From Pseudomonadota bacterium (lineage in GTDB: Bacteria > Pseudomonadota > Gammaproteobacteria > Acidiferrobacterales > Acidiferrobacteraceae): a DNA stretch of 35,235 nt. The DNA is taken from NCBI GenBank assembly GCA_021816425.1, contig JAKAXT010000010.1, positions 1 to 35,235 on the forward strand, written 5' to 3'. Under the pieces are notes generated by a model. The model was not told the DNA's origin and did no database searches. It saw only the letters and a program-made list of their open reading frames with translations. Of this stretch, positions 24,492-34,704 are shown piece after piece; the first letter of the stretch is position 1; the number at the start of each line of letters is the position of its first letter. Position numbers and translations under genes: made by a program.

Positions 24492-26228
24492 GTGGCAACA
24501 AAGATACCGTCGCCCTTCATCGATGCGGTCCTCGCGCGCACGGACATCGTCGAGCTGATCGGCGGTCGCGTGCCCTTGCGCAAGGCCGGCCGGGATTACA
24601 AGGCCTGCTGTCCTTTCCATGAAGAACGGACCCCCTCGTTTACGGTAAGCGCGGATAAGCAGTTCTATCACTGTTTCGGTTGTGGGGCGCATGGGTCTGC
24701 GATCGGATTCCTGATGAACTACGATCGCCTGGGCTTTGTCGAGGCGGTGACGGACTTGGCCAAGCGGGCCGGTCTCGAGATGCCGCAGGAGGGTCGCCCG
24801 ACCGTAAAGGCGGGGCCGGACCTGCAGCCTGTGCTTACGGCCGCCGCACACTATTATCAGGAGGCCTTGCGCCACCATCCGTCCGCCGAGCGCGCCCAGG
24901 CCTATCTGAAGGGGCGGGGTATAACGGGGACGATCGCCAAGGGTTTTCAGTTGGGCTACGCCCCCCCTGGCTGGAATGGCCTCCTGAACGCCCTGGCCCG
25001 GGACTTCGATCCACCCTTGCTGGAACGCGCGGGCCTCGTCATCGCCCGCGAGGGGGCGGGGGGCTTCTACGACAGGTTTCGCGACCGGGTGATGTTTCCG
25101 ATCGCGGATGCGCGGGGGCGCATCATAGGGTTCGGCGGCCGGGTGCTCGATCAGGGTGAGCCCAAATATATGAATTCGCCGGAGACGGCGTTGTTTCATA
25201 AGGGGCGCGAGATCTACGGCCTGCCACAGGCGCTGGACGCCATCGACAAGGCCGGACAGGTAGTCGTCGTAGAGGGCTATATGGACGTCCTCGCCCTGTC
25301 CCAGTTCGGTATCGCCCATGTGGTCGCGACCTTGGGGACCGCCACCACCCGCGAACACCTCGACCGTCTGTTTCGTTATGCGCCGGAGATCGTTTTTTGC
25401 TTCGATGGCGATCGGGCCGGGCGCGAGGCGGCATGGCGCGCCCTGGAGCAGGCGCTTGCGGCCTTGAGGGATGGGCGCCAGGTGAGCTTTTTGTTTCTGC
25501 CCGAAGGCGAGGACCCCGACACCCTGGTGCGGGCCGAGGGCGCGGCCGGGTTCCAGGCGCGGCTGCGCGGCGCCACCGAGCTTCCGGAGTTCTTCTTCGA
25601 GACCTTGTCGGCCCGGGCCGATCTTTCGCGCCTGGATGGGCGGGCGCGGTTGGTTGAACTTGCCAAGCCCCTGTTGTCGAAGCTAGCGAAGGGGGCGCTC
25701 TACGAACTCATGATAGGCCGGTTGGCGGAGCTGACCGCGCTGAAAGCCCCGCAGGCCGAGGTTTTGGTGCCGGCCCGCGCCGAGGAGGCGCGCCGGGCGG
25801 AGCCCCTGGTCCCGGTGCGCGGCGGTTCGCTCGTGCGTCAGGCCGTGGCCTTGCTTTTGCAATACCCCGCCCTCATTGAGGAAGTCGGGGAACTCCCGTT
25901 GCCCGGGAGACCAGGGATGGATGTGCTGGCGGCGCTCGTGGCGCTGCTGCGGGAAACGCCGGGACTGACGACCGGGGCCATCCTCGAGCGATTCGCCGAC
26001 AGTGCGCACCGCTCGACCTTGGCGCGGCTCGCCGTCTGGGAGTACCCGTCGCTGCTGCCCGATCACAAGGGGGTCATGCGTGACATCATGAGCACACTGA
26101 ACGAGCAGGCCCGCGCGGCCAAGGCCAAAGAGCGTCATAACTTCTTGATTAATAAAGGCAGTCTTACTCCTGACGAGCAGGCGGAGCTGGTCGCCTATCT
26201 GCGGAGTCGCAATCCCGGGGCGCAGTAA
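24492..26228 (+). CDS. dnaG: DNA primase
   Basis: A 578-aa primase that makes RNA primers at the replication fork with DnaB. The CHC2 zinc finger is CCPFHEERTPSF...FYHCFGCGAHG (ligands Cys40, His43, Cys61, Cys64). The catalytic core follows with DRVMFPIADARGRIIGFGGRVLD and KYMNSPETALFHKGREIYGL, then the TOPRIM motifs VVVEGYMDVLAL and EIVFCFDGDRAGREAAWRAL. The C-terminal helicase-binding region is the helical end (about 440-578). GTG 24492 is chosen: a G-rich ribosome-binding sequence precedes it, and the family starts with a short lead before IPSPFIDAVLARTDIVELI. The ORF-track start lies inside yqeY in another frame. It is followed by rpoD after 90 bp. Confidence 0.95.
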   Translation: MATKIPSPFIDAVLARTDIVELIGGRVPLRKAGRDYKACCPFHEERTPSFTVSADKQFYHCFGCGAHGSAIGFLMNYDRLGFVEAVTDLAKRAGLEMPQEGRPTVKAGPDLQPVLTAAAHYYQEALRHHPSAERAQAYLKGRGITGTIAKGFQLGYAPPGWNGLLNALARDFDPPLLERAGLVIAREGAGGFYDRFRDRVMFPIADARGRIIGFGGRVLDQGEPKYMNSPETALFHKGREIYGLPQALDAIDKAGQVVVVEGYMDVLALSQFGIAHVVATLGTATTREHLDRLFRYAPEIVFCFDGDRAGREAAWRALEQALAALRDGRQVSFLFLPEGEDPDTLVRAEGAAGFQARLRGATELPEFFFETLSARADLSRLDGRARLVELAKPLLSKLAKGALYELMIGRLAELTALKAPQAEVLVPARAEEARRAEPLVPVRGGSLVRQAVALLLQYPALIEEVGELPLPGRPGMDVLAALVALLRETPGLTTGAILERFADSAHRSTLARLAVWEYPSLLPDHKGVMRDIMSTLNEQARAAKAKERHNFLINKGSLTPDEQAELVAYLRSRNPGAQ

Positions 26229-26253
26229 CCGTCGAGGCGTGATGTCGATGGCC

Positions 26254-26262
26254 TGCTATACT
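26254..26262 (+). promoter_or_regulatory. Extended -10 promoter in front of rpoD
   Basis: TGC-TATACT is an extended -10 (TGn plus a 5/6 match) in the 90-bp gap after dnaG. A start near 26268 leaves about 50 nt before the rpoD ATG. No -35 is obvious, which extended -10 promoters tolerate. It would allow rpoD and the tRNA to be expressed independently of the upstream promoter. Confidence 0.5.
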
Positions 26263-26318
26263 TACCAGTTAATTTTTGAGTCCGAACTCAACTGAAACGG
26301 CACGAAGGGCGACCTTAA

Positions 26319-28166
<1,848 letters not shown>

Positions 28167-28175
28167 ACCCCTTAC

Positions 28176-28252
28176 GGGCCTGTAGCTCAGTCGGTTAGAG
28201 CAGGGGACTCATAATCCTCTGGTCGAAGGTTCGAGTCCTTCCGGGCCCACCA
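28176..28252 (+). tRNA. tRNA-Ile2 with CAU anticodon (lysidine type)
   Basis: A full 77-nt cloverleaf with encoded CCA. Acceptor GGGCCTG pairs with CGGGCCC (one U-G), the D arm is GCTC/GAGC, the anticodon loop is CTCATAA, and the T arm is GAAGG-TTCGAGT-CCTTC. The CAU anticodon could be Met or Ile2. C4-G69 and C5-G68 in the acceptor stem match the determinants of TilS, which modifies C34 to lysidine in tRNA-Ile2, and differ from elongator Met (U4, A5). The alternative, elongator tRNA-Met, is less likely. It lies 9 bp behind rpoD and must be cut out of the rpoD transcript unless separately transcribed. Confidence 0.85.
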
Positions 28253-28263
28253 TGTCCGACGGC

Positions 28264-28288
28264 GGGTTGCGCAGTTCGTGCGCGACCC
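28264..28288 (+). terminator. Hairpin after the tRNA, probable end of the rpsU-rpoD-tRNA operon
   Basis: GGGTTGCGCA-GTTCG-TGCGCGACCC is a 10-bp stem (one G-U) with a 5-nt loop, 11 bp after the tRNA CCA end. Only scattered T residues (GTTCGTCCCC) follow, so it is an imperfect intrinsic terminator. Its position at the operon end supports this role. Confidence 0.5.
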
Positions 28289-28672
28289 GTTCGTCCCCTG
28301 GCTTCTGCCAGGCCCCGAGATTTTGTCGAGGGCCGCCTTATCCGTTCAGCCCAAGCTCGATACCGCGGGCCCCGGGCCTGCCTCTTTTGTGCCGTTTCCC
28401 GAGAAGACGACTGTTCTTGCCGGACCTTCTTGTTTCGGCCGCGCGATGGCGACTTTGCGGCGGCGGCCGACCCCGGACCCCGCGTCCGTCGACCATAAGG
28501 CATGATCCGGCGCGCGGGCGCCCGGACTGCTGCCCGGGGCGCGGGTTCGGTAAGCTCTGGCGTCACGGCCGGGTTTACGCGGCGCCATCCCCGGTTCCCG
28601 TCGCCATGAGAGGGGCGCGCCTCGCCATGCCCTCCCAGGGGGTATCCCGGGGCGCGTCACCCGTTGGCGTCC
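28289..28672. other. Gap between the tRNA hairpin and the ABC importer operon, no gene seen
   Basis: This roughly 380-bp GC-rich stretch lies between convergent transcription units. It holds several overlapping ORFs, none with domains or good starts; the longest minus ORF extends through the tRNA gene and is spurious. A GC-rich imperfect inverted repeat around 28505-28550 may serve as a 3' end structure for the leftward importer operon, but no U-tract is present. Confidence 0.5.
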
Positions 28673-29662
28673 CTAGGGTTCGCGCTGTCGTGCTTTGTCG
28701 GGAAGGGGGTAATGGCAGGCGACGAGGCGCTCGCCATCAAGGACGGTGGGCTCCGGGGAATCGAGGTGGCAGCGCGACTGCGCGTGGTGGCACCAAGGGC
28801 AATAGACGCAGCCCATGGACGGGATGTGGCTTGCGCGGGAGATGGCGCTCGACAGGGTCTTCATGTCCCGCCCACTGGTCGGATTGGGCAATGCCGCGAG
28901 CAGGGAGGCGGTGTAGGGGTGGGCAGGGCTTTCTATCAGGGCGGTCGTGGGCCCCTGTTCCATCATGTGTCCCCCGAAGAGGACCAGCGTGCAGTGGGCC
29001 ACGTAGGAGATTGCCGAAAGGTCATGGCTTATGAAAAGGTAGCTCAAGCCTTTTTCGGCCTGGAGGTCGCGCAGGAGGTTCAGGATACGGGCTTGCAGCG
29101 AGACGTCGAGCCCGGAGGTCGGTTCATCCAGCACGAGCAGGCGCGGCTCCGTTGCGAGCGCGCGCGCGAGCGCGACGCGCTGGCGCTGCCCCCCCGAGAG
29201 CTGGCGTGGGTGGCGTGACAGCGCGGCCTCGTCGAGACCGACGCGCCGAAGCAGTTCGATGGCTTTGCGCTGCCGCGCGACCCGCGCCATCCCGAAGGCG
29301 AGGTGCAGGGGTTCGGAGACGATACGATCGACCGTCATGCGCGGGTTCATGGCCTCGAAGGGGTCCTGAAAGACGAGCTGCATCTGTCGCCTGAAGGGCC
29401 GCAGGGCCGCGCCCTTCAGTGCGGTGATCTCGATGCCGTCCCAGAAAATCCGCCCCTGGCTTATGGGCGTCATCTGCAAGACCGCGTGCCCGAGCGTCGT
29501 CTTGCCACAACCGGATTCCCCGACGATTCCAAGGGTCTTTCCACCGGAAAGCGAGAAGCTGATGTCGGCGAGGGCCGTGTGGCGCCGTTCCTCCTTGTGG
29601 CCCAGCCGCGGCCTCTTCACATATTCGACAGTCAGGTTTTCGACCTGAAGACCGCTCATCAT
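28673..29662 (-). CDS. Peptide-type ABC importer ATP-binding protein (OppF/DppF-like)
   Basis: A 329-aa nucleotide-binding subunit. Walker A is GIVGESGCGKTTLG, the Q-loop is MQLVFQDPFEAMNPRM, the signature is QLSGGQRQRVALARAL, Walker B is LLVLDEPTSGLD and the switch His is in YLFISHDLSAISYVA. The oligopeptide-type C-terminal tail contains a cysteine cluster (CVYCPWCHHAQSRCHL), as seen in OppD/OppF proteins with an Fe-S or metal site. It should energise uptake by the two permeases encoded upstream. Two adjacent ATGs (29662 and 29659) are possible; GGAGG lies 5 or 8 nt before them. The start overlaps the stop of the preceding ATPase gene by 4 bp (ATGA). It is the last gene of the operon. Confidence 0.92.
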   Translation of the reverse strand: MMSGLQVENLTVEYVKRPRLGHKEERRHTALADISFSLSGGKTLGIVGESGCGKTTLGHAVLQMTPISQGRIFWDGIEITALKGAALRPFRRQMQLVFQDPFEAMNPRMTVDRIVSEPLHLAFGMARVARQRKAIELLRRVGLDEAALSRHPRQLSGGQRQRVALARALATEPRLLVLDEPTSGLDVSLQARILNLLRDLQAEKGLSYLFISHDLSAISYVAHCTLVLFGGHMMEQGPTTALIESPAHPYTASLLAALPNPTSGRDMKTLSSAISRASHIPSMGCVYCPWCHHAQSRCHLDSPEPTVLDGERLVACHYPLPDKARQREP

Positions 29663-30639
29663 GGCGCCTCCGGACAGGGATGAAAACAGGCAAAGCGTGG
29701 CTCGGTCCGCCGCATGGCAGGCTCGTTCTGGCGGCAGTCGTCGCGCGCGTTCGGGCAGCGTGGGGCGAAGCGGCAGCCCGCGGGCAGGGCGCCGGGCCCC
29801 GGGGGCAATCCCGGTATCTCGGCAAGCCGGCCGCCGTGCCCGTGAAGCGGCGGGACCGCGTCACGCAGAGCGCGGCTGTAGGGATGGCGTGGCGCCTCGA
29901 AAAAGTCCGCGGCGCGGCCTTCCTCGATCCCGCGCCCCGCGTAGAGCACGAGTATCCGATCGGCGCGGGATGCGGCAAGGGCCAAGTCGTGAGTGATGAA
30001 GACCACGGCAAGCCCGCGTTCGCGGCGCAGTCGCGCGAGCAGATCGAGGATCTGCGCCTGAACCACGACATCGAGGGCGGTCGTCGGCTCATCGGCTATG
30101 AGCAGCGTCGGGTCGCAGACGAGCGCCATGGCGATCATGGCGCGCTGGCGCATGCCGCCGGAGAGCTGGTGGGGGTAGGTCTCCGGACCGTCCGCCGCGT
30201 GCGCGAGCCCCACCTCGGTCAGAAGTGCGCGCAGCCGCTTCTGGGCCGCGCGCCGCGTCCCGCCCCTGTGGACCCGATAGGTCTCGGCGATCTGGGCCCG
30301 TATGCCGCGGCTCGGATTGAGGGCGGTCAGCGGGTTCTGGAAGACGAGTCCCATGTCGCGCCCGCGCCGCGCCCGCAGCGCGGGCTCGGGCAGCGCCGTG
30401 AGCACCGTGTCATGCAGATGGATCGAGCCCGCGAGGCGCCGCACCCCGAAGGGCAAGAGGCCGAAGATGGCGGCGGCGGTTAGCGATTTGCCGGAGCCCG
30501 ATTCGCCCACGAAGGCCAGCATCTCGCCTTCGGCCACTTCGAATGAAAGGTCGTCGACCAGCGGCCGCGCGCGCCCCGCGTGCGCAAGCCCTATGGTGAG
30601 GCCGCGGACATCAAGCACGATGCGACCTTGCGCGCTCAT
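29659..30639 (-). CDS. Peptide-type ABC importer ATP-binding protein (OppD/DppD-like)
   Basis: A 326-aa ATPase subunit, partner of the next gene's product. Walker A is [14 protein letters not shown], the Q-loop [18 protein letters not shown], the signature [16 protein letters not shown], Walker [13 protein letters not shown] and the switch [13 protein letters not shown]. The oligopeptide/dipeptide C-terminal domain is present ([37 protein letters not shown]) with its characteristic cysteines. The ORF track extends far upstream to 31467, but that part is a shadow of the permease gene. ATG 30639 ([14 protein letters not shown]) overlaps the permease stop by 4 bp (ATGA) and gives the family's normal length. 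Confidence 0.93.
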   Translation of the reverse strand: MSAQGRIVLDVRGLTIGLAHAGRARPLVDDLSFEVAEGEMLAFVGESGSGKSLTAAAIFGLLPFGVRRLAGSIHLHDTVLTALPEPALRARRGRDMGLVFQNPLTALNPSRGIRAQIAETYRVHRGGTRRAAQKRLRALLTEVGLAHAADGPETYPHQLSGGMRQRAMIAMALVCDPTLLIADEPTTALDVVVQAQILDLLARLRRERGLAVVFITHDLALAASRADRILVLYAGRGIEEGRAADFFEAPRHPYSRALRDAVPPLHGHGGRLAEIPGLPPGPGALPAGCRFAPRCPNARDDCRQNEPAMRRTEPRFACFHPCPEAP

Positions 30640-31526
30640 CCCGACGCCTCGCCGTTCAGCCGCGCAAGCAACCCCTGCCCCAACATATTCATCGCCAGGA
30701 TCGCAAGGAAGATGGCCAGTCCCGGGAACACGATGAGCCACCACGAGCCTATGACGGCCAGGCCCGCGCCGGTATTCAGGAGGCCGCCCCAGGAGGCGTG
30801 CGGAGGCTGGATGCCGAGCCCGAGGAAGCTCAGGCCCGAGAGGCCCAGAATCATGTCGGCCATGAGGAAGGTCGCATTGACGATCACGAGCGGGAGCATG
30901 GCGCGCAGGATATGTGTCCGCGCGATATAGAAACCACCCGCGCCGAACTGGCGGGCGGCGCGCACATAATCGCGTTCGCGCGCCGCGAGCGTCTCGTTGC
31001 GGGCGAGCCGCGCGATGCCGGGCCAGGACACGAGCCCGAGAAGCGTGGCAAGTCCGGTCTCGCCCAAGGGTACGATGGCCGCGAAGAAGATCATCAAGAT
31101 GAGCGTCGGAATGGCGAGCAGGGCGTCGAGCAGGCGCATGAGCGCGCGATCGATCCACGCGGGCCCGAGGCCTGCCAGTATCCCGTAGGCGAGACCGGCA
31201 AAAAGCCCGATGGCCGATGCCCCGAAGGCGACGGCGAGCGTGGTCTGGCCGCCGCGCATGAGGCGCGCCAGGGTATCGCGCCCGAGGGCGTCGGTTCCGA
31301 GAAGGAAGCGTGCGTCGGGGGCGGCAAGGATGTGACGCGCATGGATCGCGAGCGCATCGTGGGCATAGAAGGCGGGCCCGGCCCATGAAAAGAAGGCGAG
31401 CGCCAGCATGAGTGCGGCACCCAGGTATTCCGCGGACGCCGCCCGGACCATGCGCCGCCATGACCACCCCATGACGGAAGCGCAGGCCCTTTCCCTCGTA
31501 TCCGCGGAGAAGTTACCCTCAGTCAT
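30636..31526 (-). CDS. Peptide-type ABC importer permease (OppC/DppC-like)
   Basis: A 296-aa inner-membrane permease. The N-terminal cytoplasmic lead is followed by a first span (AEYLGAALMLALAFFSWAGPAF), a periplasmic loop with FLLGTDALGRDTLARLMRGGQTTLAVAF (typical of OppC/DppC), and further hydrophobic spans. The EAA coupling loop that contacts the ATPases is ARNETLAARERDYVRAARQFGAGGFYIARTHILRAMLPLV. The C-terminus PPHASWGGLLNTGAG...WWLIVFPGLAIFLAILAMNMLGQGL is also standard. It overlaps the upstream permease gene by 8 bp and the downstream ATPase gene by 4 bp. Start at 31526; its codon choice was not further resolved. Confidence 0.93.
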   Translation of the reverse strand: MTEGNFSADTRERACASVMGWSWRRMVRAASAEYLGAALMLALAFFSWAGPAFYAHDALAIHARHILAAPDARFLLGTDALGRDTLARLMRGGQTTLAVAFGASAIGLFAGLAYGILAGLGPAWIDRALMRLLDALLAIPTLILMIFFAAIVPLGETGLATLLGLVSWPGIARLARNETLAARERDYVRAARQFGAGGFYIARTHILRAMLPLVIVNATFLMADMILGLSGLSFLGLGIQPPHASWGGLLNTGAGLAVIGSWWLIVFPGLAIFLAILAMNMLGQGLLARLNGEASG

Positions 31527-32490
31527 AGCGCACCCGTACGTCGAGCAGGGTGTTCAGGAGGTCTGCGGCCAGGTTGCCGAGCACGGTGAGGATCCCGATC
31601 AGAAGCACGATCGCCGTCAGCGTCGGGTAGTCCTGTTCCAGCGCCGAGCGCCACAAGAGCCAGCCAAGCCCCGGGTAGTTGAATACGCTCTCGGTCAACA
31701 CCCCGCCCACGAAGATCTGCGGGACCATCATGCCGATCAAAGTTGCAAGCGGCCGCGCGGCGTTGCGCAGGACGTGCCCGAAGGCGATGCGCGCAGGCCC
31801 CAGTCCGCGTGCGGCCGCGGCGCGCACATAGTCCTGCCGGTATTCGTCGCGCACCTGGTGGCCAAAGTAGCGCGAAAGCCCCGCTGCGAGCGGCAGCGTG
31901 AGCGTCGCAGCCGGCAGAACGAGATGCCGCCACAGCGTCCCGCCAGGCGCGGTCGCCGCCGCGCCGCCGATGCCGCCTGGGGGCAGCCATGCAAGATCGG
32001 CCGCGAACACCAGGATCAGGACCGTGCCCACGAAAAACGTGGGGAGCGAGTAGCCGACGATCTGCCACGCGCCGATCAGACGTTCCGGCAGGCGGCGGGC
32101 GTAAGCCCCCTGCGCAAGCCCGAGGGTCACGGCGAGCCCGATGGCGGCCACCGCGACCACCGCGTCCAGGAGCAGGGTATTGTGGAGGTAGGAGCCGATC
32201 AGGCGCACCACGGGCGCATGTTGCGTATACGAGTAGCCGAGATTGCCGTGTGCGAGATGCATCCACCAGGTGAGGTACTGCTGCCAGACCGGGTGGTCGA
32301 GCCCCATCTGCCGGTCCAAGGCGGCCACTGCGTTCGGCGACGCATGGACCCCGAGAATGCTGTAGGCGGGCCCCCCGGGTGTCGCGTAGATCATGAAGAA
32401 CACGAGGGTGACGAGCAGCGCAACCGACAAAACCGAACCGCCGAGCCTACGCAAAACCGCGACGATCACGAGGGATCCCCCCTTGCGCAT
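31519..32490 (-). CDS. Peptide-type ABC importer permease (OppB/DppB-like)
   Basis: A 323-aa permease from the chosen ATG. The first span is VLRRLGGSVLSVALLVTLVFFMIYATPGGPA, with the typical OppB motif LDRQMGLDHPVWQQYLTWWMHLAHGNLGYS. Further spans follow, then the EAA loop YFGHQVRDEYRQDYVRAAAARGLGPARIAFGHVLRNAARPL and VGGVLTESVFNYPGLGWLLWRSALEQDYP. The track start is TTG 32541, overlapping the binding-protein gene by 20 bp. ATG 32490 is preferred. GTG 32469 is a real alternative, because it follows an AAGGGGGG ribosome-binding sequence and gives the shorter N-terminus usual in this family. Confidence 0.9.
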   Translation of the reverse strand: MRKGGSLVIVAVLRRLGGSVLSVALLVTLVFFMIYATPGGPAYSILGVHASPNAVAALDRQMGLDHPVWQQYLTWWMHLAHGNLGYSYTQHAPVVRLIGSYLHNTLLLDAVVAVAAIGLAVTLGLAQGAYARRLPERLIGAWQIVGYSLPTFFVGTVLILVFAADLAWLPPGGIGGAAATAPGGTLWRHLVLPAATLTLPLAAGLSRYFGHQVRDEYRQDYVRAAAARGLGPARIAFGHVLRNAARPLATLIGMMVPQIFVGGVLTESVFNYPGLGWLLWRSALEQDYPTLTAIVLLIGILTVLGNLAADLLNTLLDVRVRYD

Positions 32491-32521
32491 CGCGGTCTTC
32501 GCGGGCCCGGTGCGCTCATGG

Positions 32522-34192
32522 TCACCGCTGGCCCCTCGCAATCCAGAGGTACTGGGGGTTGAAGCCGCCGAGAGGCGAATAGGCCCGACGCAGCCCGCGT
32601 ATGTCGCCCCGGGCCTCTATGACGTGCCGCTGGCCGGGAAGGACCACCACCGGCTGCTCCTTTATGAAATAATCCTCATACCGGAAGATCGCATCCTTAC
32701 CGGGCGCCGACGGAACCGCATCGAGAAGCGCATCCATGTGCTTGTCGCAGTAGTGGTAGAAATTATTGGCCCCGCCGCACCCGAAGATGTTGCGTGCGCT
32801 CGGATATGCGCTCAGCCCCCAGGCGAGGTAAAGCGCGTCCCATTTCGCGGCGTCCGGCCCCTGGGTCATGGCCACGATCTCGTTGAACGGCTTTTCGCGA
32901 AGACGCATGTCGATGCCGACTTGAGCCAGCATCTCCTTGATGATGGTGGGCCCCCGGACCTGCCCTGGCGGCACGAGTGCCGTAAACATCAATCGTCGCC
33001 CCTTCCTTTGACGCACCCCGTTACGGCCAAGCCGCCACCCCGCCTCGCGCAGAAGCCTGCGCGAAAGACGCGGATCATAAGCCCCGGTACGTTCGAGCCT
33101 ACGCGCAAGCGGCGAGAGGTAGGTGGCCGGACTTGGCGGTATTGGGCCGTAATCGCGCACCCCTTGACCATAATATTGTACGCGAATCAAGAGACTTTGG
33201 TGGATCGCGTGCATCATGGCGGCGCGCACGCGCGCATCACGCAAAAAGGCGACCCGGGGGTTGGCGTAATCGAAACCAAGGTAGTTGAAGCCCCACACGG
33301 GCCCGACCACGCGTTGCCGGAACCCGCGCAGCTTCCCGCGCCCCGGAAAAAGTTCGTGGGGCAGGTCGGCGATCTGAATCTTGCCGGTCTTGAGGCCGAA
33401 GAAGATCGACTCGGGATCGTGCAGGAAGCGCAGCACGAGCCTATGGAGGTAGGGCCTGTCAGGCCCGGTAAAGCGGCGATTGGGGCCAAAGGCGACGTAC
33501 CGGCCGAATGCGAAGGCAACGAGCCGGAACGGTCCGTCGACGATCCGAAAAAATCGCAAGTCGGCGAGGTGGGCATAGAGGCTCGTGACGGAAAACCCCT
33601 TCCATGCGGCGGCCGGCAGGGGCGTCAACAAGGTCAGCCCATTTAGAATGAACCAGCGCGGATTCACGGCCTTTTTCAAGGTTATGCGCAAACGATAGGG
33701 TCCGAGAACGCGGAATGAGGCGACGTCCGTCGGGATGCCGCCCACCCCGTAGTTCGCGAACCGCGGACCCAGGCGCCGAATCATGCGGTAGGTGTAGGCG
33801 ACGTCCGCCGCGGTGACGGGCGCCCCGTCGGACCATCGCCAGCGACGCCCCAAGGTCAGCGTATACGTTCGGTGGTGGGGGCCCGTGACGATTCGTCGAG
33901 CAATACTCAAACGTCTAGAGATATGGAATCGACGCGTCACCCATACGAGCGGCTGATAGAGAAGCCCCGCCGCCTGCTGATCGAAGGCCGAAGAGATCAA
34001 AAGCGGGTTGAAGCCGTTCACGGCCGCCGGCGGGCCGAGGCCTACCCCGGGCACGGTGACGATCGTTCCGCCAGGTCTGGGATGGATGCCCCGCGTGCGC
34101 ATCACGCCCCACGTGGCGCCGGTGAACAGGCACAGTGCCGTATACAGCCCGACCTGGGCGATGCGCCCCATTCTTCCCTGTCGCCGCGGCAT
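32522..34192 (-). CDS. Family-5 extracellular solute-binding protein of a peptide-type ABC importer
   Basis: A 556-aa periplasmic binding protein (SBP_bac_5), first gene of the five-gene importer operon. A basic N-terminus and hydrophobic stretch (RMGRIAQVGLYTALCLFTGATWG) act as signal peptide or membrane anchor. Family motifs are NGFNPLLISSAFDQQAAGLLYQPLVWV, TYTLTLGRRWRWSDGAPVTAADVAYTYRMI and VRAAMMHAIHQSLLIRVQYYGQG. The chain is notably Arg/Lys-rich for a periplasmic protein, which fits a low-pH periplasm (inference). Peptides are the default substrate of the family, but nickel, opines or sugars occur, and the sequence does not decide. ATG 34192 and ATG 34171 are both near AGGGA sequences; neither spacing is ideal. 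About 800 bp of non-coding DNA lies upstream. Confidence 0.9.
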   Translation of the reverse strand: MPRRQGRMGRIAQVGLYTALCLFTGATWGVMRTRGIHPRPGGTIVTVPGVGLGPPAAVNGFNPLLISSAFDQQAAGLLYQPLVWVTRRFHISRRLSIARRIVTGPHHRTYTLTLGRRWRWSDGAPVTAADVAYTYRMIRRLGPRFANYGVGGIPTDVASFRVLGPYRLRITLKKAVNPRWFILNGLTLLTPLPAAAWKGFSVTSLYAHLADLRFFRIVDGPFRLVAFAFGRYVAFGPNRRFTGPDRPYLHRLVLRFLHDPESIFFGLKTGKIQIADLPHELFPGRGKLRGFRQRVVGPVWGFNYLGFDYANPRVAFLRDARVRAAMMHAIHQSLLIRVQYYGQGVRDYGPIPPSPATYLSPLARRLERTGAYDPRLSRRLLREAGWRLGRNGVRQRKGRRLMFTALVPPGQVRGPTIIKEMLAQVGIDMRLREKPFNEIVAMTQGPDAAKWDALYLAWGLSAYPSARNIFGCGGANNFYHYCDKHMDALLDAVPSAPGKDAIFRYEDYFIKEQPVVVLPGQRHVIEARGDIRGLRRAYSPLGGFNPQYLWIARGQR

Positions 34193-34420
34193 TCCCTATA
34201 CCCGTCCTGAATCCTCGAATCATGATGCCAAAGACGCGCGTCCGATGCGAGAAGGAGATGGCCTGTCCGAGACCGGCCGGGGAGGACCGCACCGTATGCG
34301 GAGGGGGCGAGACCTGGCGCGTGGACCACGTTGCAGGCGCGAGCCACCCTCCGGGCGGCTTGGGGCGGGGTGACGCAAGGCGCGTGCGCGTCACGCGCGA
34401 CGGGTGTCGTTTTGATACCG

Positions 34421-34480
34421 GGCGGGTGGCCTTGGCGGCTCGTTCCCGGGCCGCGCGCCGCCAATCCGGTGGCCACCGCC
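34421..34480. repeat. Nested GC-rich inverted repeat
   Basis: An inner 8-bp perfect stem TTGGCGGC (34432-34439) / GCCGCCAA (34457-34464) is flanked by an outer stem GGTGGCC (34425-34431) / GGCCACC (34471-34477), with a 6-nt bulge on the 3' side. The outer stem can extend by a few pairs with GGC/GCC. No U-tract follows on either side. Confidence 0.55.
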
Positions 34481-34667
34481 ATAACGCGCGCTTATGGGTC
34501 CCGGTTTTGAAAATTCGCCGATAGGTTCTCGTGTTTCCGTGTCGCGGGCTTTGGGGCGCGATGGCCCGTGTGGCGTTAAGCCCATGTTTCCTTAAATCTA
34601 TTGAAGGGCCAAAGCTTTTCTATGATCGCCGTTTTTCCTGGGTCCGAGCGTCCGGCTGAGGGCGGGA

Positions 34668-34697
34668 ATGGGCCCGGTGGGTTGGGGGCGGGCCCAT
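34668..34697. repeat. 9-bp inverted repeat with a G-rich loop just upstream of a TTGACA box
   Basis: ATGGGCCCG (34668-34676) and CGGGCCCAT (34689-34697) are perfect inverted copies around the 12-nt loop GTGGGTTGGGGG. The right arm ends 7 bp before TTGACA at 34705. The G-run loop might allow a quadruplex, but that is speculative. Confidence 0.5.
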
Positions 34698-34704
34698 CGG
34701 GGTC

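Larger units (their letters stand above)
34193..34704. other. Non-coding upstream half of the 800-bp gap, with strong inverted repeats
   Basis: No ORF here has a family motif, a convincing start or a plausible composition. Two clear structures stand out: a nested hairpin at 34421-34480 and a 9-bp inverted repeat with a G-rich loop at 34668-34697. The segment presumably contains the promoter of the leftward importer operon, but I could not find a good -35/-10 pair on the minus strand near 34192. Confidence 0.5.

Noticed and set aside
28278-28505. Plus-strand 75-aa ORF after the tRNA hairpin
   Set aside because: It begins inside the hairpin with GTG, has no ribosome-binding site, and no domain or signal.
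28195-28566. Minus-strand ORF ending GGPGRTRTFDQRIMSPLL
   Set aside because: Its C-terminus is the antisense translation of the CAU tRNA; this is a well-known spurious annotation pattern, and the rest lacks any motif.
34102-34524. ORFs on both strands in the 34.1-34.5 kb gap
   Set aside because: They overlap the binding-protein start or each other, lack ribosome-binding sites and motifs, and contain the hairpin arms.
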